Assembly: GCF_000203795.2 (NCBI RefSeq)
Contig: NW_006281113.1
Location: forward strand, 16,735-80,734
Reading direction: 5' to 3'
DNA: 64,000 nt
Source: Batrachochytrium dendrobatidis JAM81
Lineage: Eukaryota > Chytridiomycota > Chytridiomycetes > Rhizophydiales
A program made the translations under genes and the position numbers. Positions 12,405-22,883 of this stretch are shown piece by piece. Numbering within the stretch: the stretch's first letter is position 1; every line of letters begins with the position of its first letter. The notes beneath the pieces are model-generated. The model saw only the letters and a program-made list of their open reading frames with translations, was not told where the DNA came from and made no database searches.

Positions 12405-14099
12405 TTATTGATGAGATGGTTCAAACGTCAAAACAAATCGAGTCAACTTCTCAACACTCGCAATAGTATCGTTTTGTGACAACACTTGACCATCTGTTCC
12501 GTGGTAGCTTTGGCGTGTAAAACAGGCAAAACGATCAGGAGGTACAACAAAATACAGTTCTGGTTTTGACGGATTACCAAGTATTTCCAAAACATCACAA
12601 AGTTCAGTTTGTTTGCAAGGATGATCTTTGGTACCGGTCATTTGGAAAAGTAGATTTGGCTTGATGAACGAATCAACAGATTCAAAAATATTGCTAATGG
12701 GACGAAAATAGCAATTCGTTGCGTTTTGAACTTGAGAATTGTTGGAGAATAACAAAGTACTAAGATCCATTGGCAGTTGAAGTGTAGACTCCAGCTTGGT
12801 ACGTAAATCACGAATCTTGAATGAACCACCTTTAGCGATGACTGTATGAGCGTGCTTTTCAAATAATGCCCTATTAAGTTGACCAGTTTCACCAATTTCT
12901 CGAGTGACAGAAACGAATCTGATAAGATGATCTCGGTCTCTGGCATAGACACGGTTGTAAATTTCATCAACCACATAGTCAAAAGCAAACTGATAAGGAC
13001 CACTGTGGAAGCCATCACTGACTGATATATGAATCAAACAACTTGAAGCGTCTAGGTTTTCACCATATTTACCAAAAGACTTGACAACTGAATCGATATT
13101 GGAAATATTTAAAGCTTTGTCGAAAAAATCCTGTTGTTCTTTTACCAATGCATATTTAAGAACATAACGAACAATTCCTCCCCACTTCAAATACAGACTT
13201 TGTACCAATTCTTGTGGGACTGTAGGAAAAAGCATTGAGCGACAAGAATGCAATTCTTCTTTTGACCACACTGGCATATACCGAATGTCGCAGGACCCCT
13301 TGGAAAACCGATGCCAAATTTCCCAACGAGGTGAAGTAACAAGAATGGTCTTGGCATCAACATCAACAGGTGCCGAGCCATCAACAATGTAGAATGTTGA
13401 CGAGGAATCCAAGATTTTCCAAAAAGCATGCTTTCCTCCTTCGAATACACCATTGGGAGTAAGCAGATATCTTTTTTGATCAACTCCACTCTCATACACG
13501 ACTGTAGCACCAGAGCGAGCAAGATGCAACAGCAAAAAGTAACCAAAATATGTCTTGCCAATTCCAGGATTTCCAAGGATGATCAAACGACATATATCAG
13601 CAGATTGCACAATAGATAGTGATTTTTCAAAAAGTTTAGGATAACAAGGACGGATGTAAATGGATGATCCAATTGAATGGTTTCCAAGGATGAATACGTC
13701 TGCTGGAAGTTGGACAACAGTGTTTCCTTCAAGAGGGTTAGGGTAGTTTGTGAAAGCAGTCCAAAAATCCAGTAGTGCGGGTGAGGCTGCAGCAGATGCT
13801 GAACCTAGGTCAGTTTGAGTAGGTTGTCTTGGAGGTAGAGGTAAACAACCAATAACAACACAATAACCATCTTGAGTAAAGTATTATTGAGGAAGAGAGT
13901 CGAGTAAAGCCCAGGTGTTGATTAGTTGGTCCTTGTTACTGTCGGTGTAGAGTTGCAGTTGAGGAGCATCAATGTCAGCCATAGCAGGACCATACTCAGA
14001 CTTGATAGCATCCTGAACTCCACTCAGGTCTTCAAAGTCAGTCACATCGATTTCAGCAGTAAGTGTGTCGTATTCAACATTGAGGAATCGTTTTGGCAT
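12405..14099 (-). CDS. CRN (crinkler)-type NTPase effector, interrupted by one in-frame TAA
   Basis: The frame from the ATG at 14099 starts MPKRFLNVEY and encodes a 71-residue ubiquitin-like CRN head (about residues 1-71, with QLQLYTD in place of the oomycete LFLAK motif). A TAA at 13884-13886 then stops it. The same frame continues open to 12405 (565 codons in all). It carries ADVFILGN and YIRPCYPKLFE linker motifs, a Walker A GNPGIGKT at about residues 176-183, and a Walker B-like FYIVDG. The C-terminal half contains LIRFVSVT, which suggests a restriction-endonuclease-like end as in other CRN/RHS-type effectors. CRN proteins are made by pathogens and delivered into host cells, often to the nucleus. 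There is no classical signal peptide, which is usual for chytrid CRNs. The TAA is at the same place in the paralog at 29.2-31.1 kb. It could be a nonsense mutation, lie in an unrecognised intron, or be read through. I could not find a convincing GT-AG pair around it. Confidence 0.75.
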
Positions 14100-14558
14100 T
14101 TTATGAAAAGAAAAAAGAGTAAAAAAGCAATTTATTTGTCAAATTGTAAAACAAAAATCGACTTTTTAATCGAGTCAAAATAACAAAATTTTGGGATATT
14201 TCAAGACAATTCACACGATTTAAATATTTGGAAATTAGTCAAATTCACACCAGAATTAATGTCTCATTAATGTGAGACATTACTAGTGTGAGAGTGTTGA
14301 CTTGCATTGTGTGAGACATTAGTAGTGTGTGAATGTGAGACATTTCTGAATAGTTTAACAATCAAAAACCATCAACAATGACGTTTGAACTGGGATTCAC
14401 ATGACTTTCTTGGTTTCTTCCATTTTATGAACACACTCACTTTCTTGTTAATAAACAACACAATCAAATATTGATTCATTCCTTCACATCCTTGATCAAC
14501 TGCAACACACTTGCCAATAATGACAACCATCAATATGCCATCATATGTTCACAATCCT
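13808..14558 (-). repeat. Duplicated CRN head plus upstream region (copy 1)
   Basis: About 750 bases are nearly identical to 30791-31537. The block covers the 71-codon CRN head, the conserved stop, about 75 bases after it and roughly 460 bases upstream of the ATG. Similarity stops abruptly at both ends, and the effector domains beyond it are different. Confidence 0.85.
14258..14345 (-). promoter_or_regulatory. Inverted and direct repeats upstream of CRN gene 1
   Basis: A hairpin-forming palindrome (AATGTCTCA, six-base loop, TGAGACATT) lies at 14258-14281, about 160 bases upstream of the ATG. The arm sequence GTGAGACATT recurs twice more by 14345, with TAGTGTG spacers. The whole arrangement is kept upstream of CRN gene 2. 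It could bind a dimeric regulator, which is an inference. Confidence 0.45.
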
Positions 14559-14559
14559 C

Positions 14560-16860
14560 AAATTCAAAAGTCAATTTGAAAACCCATTTTTAAGCATCTA
14601 CAAGTCTGCAATATCAGATTTGTGGTTGGTACATAATAGGTTGCCAATAAAAGTCGACAAAGTGAGCAACTGCAATGTGCCTTGCTGTATGATAGTAACA
14701 TACCAGAAATTATGAATACTTTCAAAGTCAAAAGTCTGTAAACGATGTCACTGCTGGCTTGTAGCCTCTGTTTACAAACCTACAATCAACATATTCACTG
14801 GATTCGTATAATGGTAAATGCTGAACCACAAACCGCTGATGATATTATTATGGACAATGCTCATATTATTGGAAATCAAACGATTGGTGCAGTTTCAGAT
14901 GCTGTTTCATCACACAGAAAGTCTTGCTACAGAGTCTGAATCCAATAGCAGTGAATCTGCAGTTTGACACAACACAGTCAATAATTATCGTTTGAAACTC
15001 GAATCAAGTGATGATGTTGCTGTTTCAGATACACTCAATGTCATCAATGCAGTAACATTGAAACCAACTCAAATCATTGATCATGAACCAATTTACCGTG
15101 TCTTGATAAAAACACTGATAAACCATCATTCATACATGAGTTTGTCAAAAGTATGAACTGATTGCTGAACAGATGTTTAAAGTGGAACTCAAAACAGTGC
15201 AACTCAATGTGCAGCTTTCCAACGACTTTCCCGCTACAAAAAATACAGTCTTGGAACTCAAAGTGTACATCAACAATACTTGTGTGTATTGACCATCAAT
15301 GATGTTGTTGGTGTAGCATACACAATGTGCATTGCAGAAACGCTTGTTTGTTTGCTGGAGCTATTTCAAGCAAGCAAAAATACTAAAAGGTTCAGTTTGA
15401 TGAATGTCTGGTGTATATTTACAATGAATTCAAACTCGAGAGATTGTCGTATTTTGCATACAAGACATACTACAATCTATTACAACAATATCGTGTATTT
15501 CAATATACACCCATTCGATTTACAACAGTGGCATAAACATCATCACATTTGAACAATGGTTCAGTCGTACAAAGTCCAATAACAGCCATAAATTGTATCA
15601 GACATGAACATACTGGTGCAAAATTCACATCAAATAACACACCGCAACAAACATGTTTCTGGTAGATGGTGGAATTGATGTCATTGATTTTCAAGTACAC
15701 GATATTGATGTTGAATGATTCAATAAACTATACTCGTCGACTTTGTGTACTTTTTTTCAGTTGCATCGTTTCTGATTCCGAGTTTGAAGCATAATAGTTG
15801 CGACAGCGCTGTTGTCCAATTTGCTTGTTTTGTGAATAGTAATCATGATACCACTTGTTTGACGCTTCCTGTTGTTGAACTGGATATGGATGTCAAATTT
15901 GGATGCCAAATTTTGATGCATTGCAAGTAATTGGTGTAGTTTTTGATCGAGTCAATGAATGGCATTTATAGTTGCTCTAGAAAACAAGTTGTTTGAAATG
16001 TCCTGTCATATGTTTTGTTGTTTTCATATTCACTAATTGTTGATAATGCATCCAATTGATTTCTGTTTTGACGCTGCTTATTTGTCATTGTTGGATCTGG
16101 GTTTCTGGATTCAGTAACAAACGTTTCAGCAATTTGGATGTGTTCAAATTCATAATACTTGCAAGTCTGAATTATTTGATCATCATCTGAAATTGGATAC
16201 GAGTAATCATTTCCACTAACCACAGTATACATAGCATTACTGTATATTGACTTGTATTTTACTCAAAGTTTTGTCCATTCAGTATTCCAACACAATTTCC
16301 AACATTGATTGAATGGTTTGCAGTGTTTGTTTTAATTGAACCACTTGATGGATCACTTTCATATCTTGATTCAGCAATATCACCAACTGCACAATGATGG
16401 ATGTGATTGTAGTCAAACACAATATCTTGCAAGACATTAACGTATTGGTTAGTTTTAGTATATTCTTGATAAAATGCAACAATGTTTTGTAATGACGTGT
16501 TAAATCCTTCAATCAAACATTGTCTGTTGTGATTTCCAACATTGACAGTGACATGACAAACACCTTTTGCTTGTGACAGACTTTGAACAAGTGTACTGCT
16601 CCGTTTGTTGTACAATACACGACATGGTCAGTTGGTGGTATCATGCAACCACACAACTGACAAGTGATTGCAAGTCTGACTGATAGTTACATGTACAATC
16701 AACACTGGTTGTTATCATGTCATTGATGTATATGTAATAAACCGTGTCAATGTATCAATCAACAATCCAGTAACTGTTGATGTAATACCAAACGCAGTAT
16801 ACAATCAATGATATGATTGTTGACCCATTCACGATACTCGACAAATACCAATACATCAGA
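14560..16860. other. Intergenic DNA with unrecognised open fragments
   Basis: Several short frames look more protein-like than the surrounding DNA, for example 14745-14939 (+), 15966-16232 (-) and 16259-16615 (-, 118 codons). None has a recognisable domain, signal peptide or partner, and none is repeated as a unit. 16700-16810 matches the end of the decayed frame at 46.5-47.1 kb and is part of the duplicated 3' flank of the MKLVDIL genes. Confidence 0.35.
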
Positions 16861-16900
16861 AAGTTTAAATTTATTCAAAATCAAATTCATCGACACATCA

Positions 16901-17944
16901 TCAATCCAAATCCAAACCCGGTTCTTCAAATTTCAAACCATGCCTTTTCATAAAATCCTTCAATCTATGTCTGACATTGCGTACTCTACCCCTTGCTGCT
17001 TCATACTCTTGTTTCAATATCTTTTCAGTGTCTGGATTGTACGTTGATCCAGATATATCTTCTCCTCTTTCTAGCGCTGACCATTGTTCGAATCCAATGG
17101 CTTTATAATCACAATATTCTTTGAGTTTTTTCTCTCGTATTTCTTTAGACTCTACAAGCTTTTGCTTTATACGATTAAAGGTACTTTGATATTTTTCGCA
17201 TAATCCAGCTATTTGATTTGAAACAGTATTGGCAGACTCGCCTTGTTCCATTGACTGTTGTTGGTCTTGACTGGAAGTACTTGGGCCAGTTGCATCTATT
17301 GGGTGTTGCTGAGTTTGGTCGGGAATACTTGAACTGGGTTGATCAGCTGGTTGTTGTTGGTCTTGGTCGGATGTGTTTGGACCGACTTGATCAATTGGGT
17401 CAGAAACTTGACTGGAAGTATTTAAACCAGCTATATCAAACAGTTCTTGCCAGTCTTCAAAAGTATCTGAATTGACTTCATCTATTAGGCGTTGCCAGTA
17501 TTTGTCGGGAAATACGAGACCGGGTTCATCAGTTGATTGTTTCCGACTTTGTTTTGAAGCACTCGGACCGGGTTGATTCATCGATTGTTGTTGGTCTTGC
17601 TTGGAAATGCTTGAACCGTGTTCATCAATTGGCCGTTTTCGACTTCGTCTGGAAGTGCTTGGACTGGGTTGATCAATTGGTTGTTGCCAGTCTTGATCAG
17701 AAGTGCTTGGATCAATCGGGTCAAATATACTTTGCCAGTCTTCGTCGAAAATGCTTAAATTAGTTGCATCAATTATGTCTTGCTGATATTCATTTGAAGT
17801 GCCTGGATTAGGTTCATTGGTTGGGCCAGACACTTGACTGGAAGTACTTGATGTTTGGGTTGAACCATTGTTATCAATCGGTATCAATATTGCATTAGTG
17901 GCTGCTGCCGCAGTCAGTACAAATAGAATATCAACCAATTTCAT
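16901..17944 (-). CDS. Secreted Ser/Gln/Pro-repeat protein, MKLVDIL family (copy 1)
   Basis: Predicted secreted protein of 347 residues. I choose the ATG at 17942-17944 because MKLVDILFVLTAAAATNA is a full signal peptide and the two paralogs start there; an in-frame ATG lies four codons further upstream. After it comes a long low-complexity part (about residues 25-250) of degenerate 18-25 residue units of the type PSTSxQDQQQPIDQPxP, alternating with SRKRPID basic units. A compact charged helical domain of about 90 residues ends the protein, with KEIREKKLKEY, DISGSTYNP and LKDFMKRHGL as conserved blocks. No enzyme motif is visible. Paralogs are at 26.8 kb (+) and 47.2 kb (-). The repeat part varies in length between them while the tail is conserved, so the tail is the likely functional domain. 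It is probably an extracellular or effector protein of this chytrid lineage. Confidence 0.8.
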   Translation of the reverse strand: MKLVDILFVLTAAAATNAILIPIDNNGSTQTSSTSSQVSGPTNEPNPGTSNEYQQDIIDATNLSIFDEDWQSIFDPIDPSTSDQDWQQPIDQPSPSTSRRSRKRPIDEHGSSISKQDQQQSMNQPGPSASKQSRKQSTDEPGLVFPDKYWQRLIDEVNSDTFEDWQELFDIAGLNTSSQVSDPIDQVGPNTSDQDQQQPADQPSSSIPDQTQQHPIDATGPSTSSQDQQQSMEQGESANTVSNQIAGLCEKYQSTFNRIKQKLVESKEIREKKLKEYCDYKAIGFEQWSALERGEDISGSTYNPDTEKILKQEYEAARGRVRNVRHRLKDFMKRHGLKFEEPGLDLD

Positions 17945-18360
17945 CAGACTGGTCAATGGGTTTAAACGACTAGTAGAAAGTAGTATTGAAACTGGTGTTG
18001 ATTAAAATATTGAACGTAATCGATTGTATTTGTATGTTTTTGTATAGCAAACCAACCCTTTTAGGTTAACCAATTATACAGGGTTACTTGATTGCTTGTA
18101 GTGAGCAACTATCAAACCATAATATGCTGCTCCCTATCCATAATATCATATTGATCAATTTGATGATCGTGTCGATTAAATTATGCTTTTACGACCCTTT
18201 GATCAGGTATATTGAAAAGCACACCCTTCAGGAGTGTTGTGCAGCCACAAACGCTTTGTTTTACAACCGTATTCATGTCAAATGGATTCCTTCGGTATTC
18301 ATCATGCAATGACTGTATTCTGCATTGCAATATACAATGGTTACTACACATTGGCTGCAT
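17945..18360 (-). promoter_or_regulatory. Conserved upstream region of MKLVDIL gene, with AACCCTTTTAGG motif
   Basis: About 400 bases are shared with the upstream regions of the paralogs at 26.8 and 48.1 kb. The block includes ACCCTTTTAGGTT at 18055-18067 and a long AT-rich stretch closer to the gene. The ACCCT half-site is also found upstream of other secreted families in this window. Confidence 0.55.
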
Positions 18361-18690
18361 TGATTGTTCGATATACAACAACCATCATATGACACACAAT
18401 CAGACTATAGTGTTGAATTTACACTTTGTACACTCTTAGTAATCATACATTGTATGGTCACCAAGTTTGAACCCACATTCATGTATTGTGTTTGACTGTC
18501 AATGTTGCAATACAACTCTGCACACACATTTGTTGTGTTCTGAATCTCGGATACGATCGCAATCTAGTTCAACAACAATCATGGCATATATCAGTAATGC
18601 AACTGTTTATCACACACCAAGACTGTTATTTGGTGGTTCATTTACATCAATATGGCTGCAAGTTGTTGTTACATCACGTATTCTGGACAT
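18361..18690 (-). mobile_element. Tc1/mariner transposase fragment upstream of MKLVDIL copy 1
   Basis: Read on the minus strand, this stretch contains the same block as 6820-6965 of the better-preserved transposase (GGTTTAAACTTGGTGATTGT region, then TATAGTCTGATTGTGTGTC). It is full of stops. The same piece sits at the same distance upstream of the other two MKLVDIL genes. Confidence 0.6.
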
Positions 18691-19370
18691 GGTTTTAGTA
18701 TTGCACATCCAGTTACATCACATTGTTGCTGACCAATCATTGTAACGCTGTATGTCCCCATAACCATAGACATGGACATGAGCATGTGGTTTCACGTATA
18801 ATATTACAACCACGCATGTCGTTGGTTGAATCATCACTACTAGTGTATACTACACTACAATACATGTATGTTGGTATGTGTTGTACCAATTTGATTGCAT
18901 TGCTACAATGTGGCATGCTCCAACCTGTTTGAATGACTGTTGTGCAACATATTGATATTGACCACATGTGATACTGGTCACCAACAAAGTGATCAGCAAT
19001 ATACAATTGATTATGCAATCACTGACTGCCAATACCTCAATTATGAATACTATCCACCATTTCATGACACCATCTGATACATTCAGTGCACAGTAGCTGA
19101 TTGGTGCAATATGATCAATTCAAGCATACTATTACATTGGAAATGGTGGTGACAATGCAAGGTGTTTATTGAACAAACAAGACTGAATGCTTACATGACG
19201 AATGCAAATTGATAGTATAAATCATATATACACACTGCAGTACAACATATTCTAAACAAGGTTGTTGATAGCGTGATTCCAGTTTTACAATGAAATTGAA
19301 TTACCAAACAGTCGAGTGTTCAAACATTGATTTACTATACACTTTTAGTTATGGTGGTTTGCGTAGAAAT
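18690..19370. other. Intergenic DNA, no gene seen
   Basis: No supported gene. The part from about 19075 to 19290 resembles 8190-8400, the 3' flank of the secreted gene at 8.4-9.1 kb (shared words TGATTGGTGCAATATGATCAA and ACAACATAT). So the genes at 8.4 and 19.4 kb share related 3' flanks. Confidence 0.4.
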
Positions 19371-19372
19371 AT

Positions 19373-20278
19373 TCAAGTATGCCTTCTATATCCAATGAAC
19401 CTCAGCATCTGTCGTTTGAATCTATTAAACTTTGAACGTAATGAAGGAAGTTGAATATCATATTCTTGCAGTACACTAGATTCACTTGAATATCTAGCAA
19501 TTTTAGTCGTTGGTACAAAGTGTACTTTAGCTTCCCTTGAACCAGCATCGTGACTTGACTTTTGCTGATGTTTTTTAGAATGATCGTGTTTTGAGCCGTG
19601 GAGTTTAAAAGTGGATCCGGGTTTCAAGATGGATTTTAATTCTGGAGTAGGTTCAGATACAACTCTGATTGATTCTTCTTTGAGAGGTTCAAGAGCCAAC
19701 TTGCGACACACCCATAATCTTCCTAGTCTCAGTTTCCTGAATTTCTTTTTATCAGATGAGCTCATTCTACGCCCATACCCTCTTCGTTTAACTTCTAGTA
19801 TTCTTTCCTTTGTCTTGGCGTTCATTTTGTGCGGATATCCGTCTCCAACATCAGTTGGAATTTCCATACCCATATTCTTCATTATTTTTTCGACTCTATC
19901 CAGCCTTTGCTAATGTGTGAGAATGGGCCGTTTGTTCTCTGGGATATATTTTTTAGGGAGATGGCAGACGTCGTCGTATAGTGTGTTGTCAAATATATCA
20001 TCATCTGACTGTTTGGACTGAGAGGATGACGATGATTCATTGGACTGTTCAACAGAACTGTCTGAATCATCAGGATCTATAGTCGACTGAGCTACATCAT
20101 GATTGGTTTCAGTTGATTGTTGTTCTGTTTCAGTTGAAGCGCAAATACCAGTGTGTTGCTGCATGTGTGTTGAACATTCTTTTACAGGTTCTGATTCACT
20201 GGCAGATGGACGATCAATGACTACTGCACTGACTGTTATCGACAATAGCGACAACACAATAGTCGATATGAATTTCAT
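19373..20278 (-). pseudogene. Secreted acidic/basic protein gene interrupted by one TAG
   Basis: The reading frame starts at the ATG at 20276-20278 with a signal peptide (MKFISTIVLSLLSITVSA). It continues through a Ser/Glu/Asp-rich segment with a poly-Ser patch and acidic SKQSDDDIFD, and meets a TAG at 19910-19912 after 122 codons. The same frame continues open from there to 19373 and encodes a Lys/Arg-rich region (KTKERILEVKRRGYGRRM, KKKFRKLRLGRL) ending in GYRRHT. The long open continuation with consistent composition suggests one gene with a nonsense mutation, or an intron I could not place. Otherwise the product is a 122-residue secreted acidic protein. The 3' flank is related to that of the secreted gene at 8.4 kb. 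The basic tail is reminiscent of those of the MKF/MKL family. Function is unknown. Confidence 0.6.
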
Positions 20279-20329
20279 CCTGTTGACGAGAATGGATGTG
20301 ATAAAGCTTGTCAATTAGTAGGACAATTC

Positions 20330-21545
20330 TTGGTAATGAATGAGCCAGTTGTGGATATGAACCATGCTTTTATGGTGGTTAAATATATAATCAAGACATA
20401 AGGGTTATATGAGCTTATGCAGCAACAACTCGACCGCCATTTAGGTATATGTAGCACATATACTCATGTGTAGGCTGTTTTATGCACAACTCTTCAACCA
20501 TTGAATGAAACAGGACTCATAGTCAAGGACTGGTGACCCTGACCCATATACTAAAGAATATGTCAAGATCGATTGGCATAGTCAGTCAGTTTCAAGTTAC
20601 AGTCAGTATAGGGTAACGGTTTATCCACACAACAGCTGGTCAAACATTAGTGGCAAAATCCTTTAAACAGCTCTGCCTCAACACTTGATCTAGTGATATG
20701 ATATTGTGTTGCAGTCCTGTTCAATGCAGTATGGATTGATGATCATATCAGCAATATCAATACTTTATGCCAACTGTAATACTTTCAATACGCAAACTCA
20801 AAGTATTGCCAATGATTAGAAAAGCTTCAACATAACTCTTGAACTGTCAATTGTCATGCTATCAATAGTATGAACATCCGACTCAATACTGTACATGACT
20901 GGTTGTCAAGAGTCTTGCAGCGTTTACTTGACAAACTGGATTCCTATTTCGATTATACAAACATGACATCAAACACATGTCTACTTTGGAACAAGACGTT
21001 GAGTTGAATGTCCAGCAATATACAAAAATATACGAAAACAGCACGAATTGAATGTCAAAACTCGATTACTAACAATTTCAAATCTACAGAAACGAATACG
21101 ACAACTTGCAGTCTAGTCATGTAAACGGAACACTAACAGTGTTGGTGTGTAATAAACAGTCAGTGTCATGGACTGATTGACAATACAGTGGTGTTGTTGG
21201 TGGTGATTGACATGCAAACAACAGTTGCATTACTGACATGTGCCATGATTGTTGTTGAACTAGATTGCGATCGTATCCGTGATTCAGAATACAACAAATG
21301 TGTGTACAGAGTTGTATTGACAATATTGACAGTCAAACACAATACATGAATGTGGGTTCAAACTTGGTGACCATACAATGTATGACTACCAAATGTGTCG
21401 AGTATCCATGCAGAATACTAAATGGTAATATGTGATGATCCAAGGGACTCGTATCACCAATGTTTGTGTGCCATAATTCCACTATTTGACTTGGTAAACA
21501 ATAGGAATTACACCTATTGATCAATTTACTTTTCTGATTGCTCAT
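20330..21545. other. Intergenic DNA with an inverted repeat of the 18.47-18.61 kb segment
   Basis: No supported gene. 21180-21375 is the inverted counterpart of 18470-18610 (shared word GATTGCGATCGTATCCG in one orientation), again ending in the transposase-derived GGGTTCAAACTTGGTGA piece. The rest is unrecognised AT-rich DNA. Confidence 0.4.
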
Positions 21546-21550
21546 CATAC

Positions 21551-21785
21551 ATTCTACTTGTTTGTGTCATCAAGATACAAACAATCAATTACTACAAGAC
21601 TGACTATAACTCATATTTATTAATAAATGACTCTTCCAACCATTTCAACATATTATTGTTTTATTACATCTTTTCATTATCATTGAAAAAACCAAGTCTG
21701 CTGATCCTGAATTACTGTGCAACTCCCATTACACTTTTGATTTGTTATTTTTTGTCAACTACTAACAGTTACAGATCATACACAC
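21551..21785 (+). mobile_element. Degraded LTR fragment, family 2
   Basis: Matches the central and 3' part of the solo LTR at 60954-61494 (words CAAACAATCAA, CAACTACTAACAGTTACAGAT) with many substitutions. The 5' end is missing. It is the oldest-looking of three copies. Confidence 0.6.
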
Positions 21786-21813
21786 AACTCCATTTAAATT
21801 AATATAAATCAGA

Positions 21814-22177
21814 TTACACAAAACTCCAACAGAGTTGTTGGTTGTTGATGGGCAAGTTGGATATAAAGTTGTTTTCAATCAATCCGTTGGCAATCATGAT
21901 AGCATACTTTGATTTGTATGTACGCAATATTGCTGTCATTTTGTGTATGGTGTTTCCTATTCCTACAAACGCATTCCATTTCCAGCTGTTTTCTTTGTAG
22001 ACATTTGATGTTGTGTAGCATGTTAAAGAATTTAGGTGTATCGAAAAAGTAGAGTATACAAGATAGACAAAAATTACCGAGTCTTTCAACAAGTAATAAT
22101 ATAATATAATATGCCGCTATATAAAACATTGGTAACGCTGGGTTTTTTGAAAAGTAAAAGTAGTGGTATTGAAACAT
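21814..22177 (-). other. Unrecognised overlapping open frames
   Basis: Two overlapping frames (21814-22092 and 21875-22177) lie beside the LTR fragment. One has a hydrophobic start and a protein-like stretch containing YKENSWKWNAF. I do not recognise a family. They could be part of the internal region of the degraded LTR element or chance. Confidence 0.2.
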
Positions 22178-22587
22178 AAGGGTGATAATGGAGATAATGA
22201 GGAAATGATAAATTAGGGTGTGTCCAATGCAAGTACTAATGCTTGCTTGTTAAGGGTTGAAGCTTAGATATCTTGCTTGGATATTACAACAGATACACAC
22301 TAACCATTCAAACTATACGTAAACGGTCAATGTCTGATTGCTTCAACATAACAATGAGGATGTAAAATGTAGTACAGAAATAGACGACTAAATTACATTT
22401 ATTCCAACGGATTTAGCACTCTTGTTCAAGTAAACCGGTATCATCCGATATTCATTATACACTACTTGTACGTTGAATCATGCCAATCACTTGCTATTTT
22501 AACAAGCATGGAATATCACAACAATATTGATGACCAATTAATAGCCGAGTGTCAACTCATTCCAGTTTTGGTTTATACTCATTTCTT

Positions 22588-22600
22588 AACCCTAACCCTT
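22588..22600 (+). promoter_or_regulatory. Telomere-like AACCCTAACCCTT element
   Basis: Two tandem CCCTAA-type units lie about 285 bases upstream of the secreted gene at 22884, followed by TTTAGGGTGGG 25 bases later. The equivalent element is at 45838-45849 upstream of the paralog at 44.7-45.6 kb. Confidence 0.5.
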
Positions 22601-22741
22601 GACCATAGCCATTTTAGGGTGGGACTGCATAGCCAACCATATGATATTCGAATGTATGGTCAGATAGCAGCTCAGCCAAGGTTACAGGTTAACATATAAA
22701 GGGAGACTCTTCAAAGTTTGGCATTGACAACAAATCACCAT

Positions 22742-22830
22742 TCAACCCTGACAGTAATACTAGTCCTTGAAACGACCATTTAAGGGATATGCTTTTAATA
22801 TCATTTATTCAATAATGGATATAAATACAG
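22742..22830 (+). promoter_or_regulatory. Conserved effector promoter (copy B)
   Basis: Contains CAACCCTGACAGTAATAC, then CCTTGAAACGACC, then GGGATATGCTTTTAATATC, then the TATA box TATAAATA at 22820-22827, 57 bases upstream of the start codon. The order and spacing match the other four copies. Confidence 0.7.
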
Positions 22831-22883
22831 TTCAAAACTTGACCTGTTGAATGACATTACAACTTGCTCAACCAACCACCAAA

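Noticed and set aside
16259..16615. 118-codon minus-strand frame
   Set aside because: Composition is acceptable, but no family, signal peptide or paralog was found, so only a mention within the intergenic entry is justified.
17218..17763. Plus-strand Leu/Gln/Trp-rich frames opposite MKLVDIL copy 1
   Set aside because: They arise from the repeat region of the real gene on the other strand.
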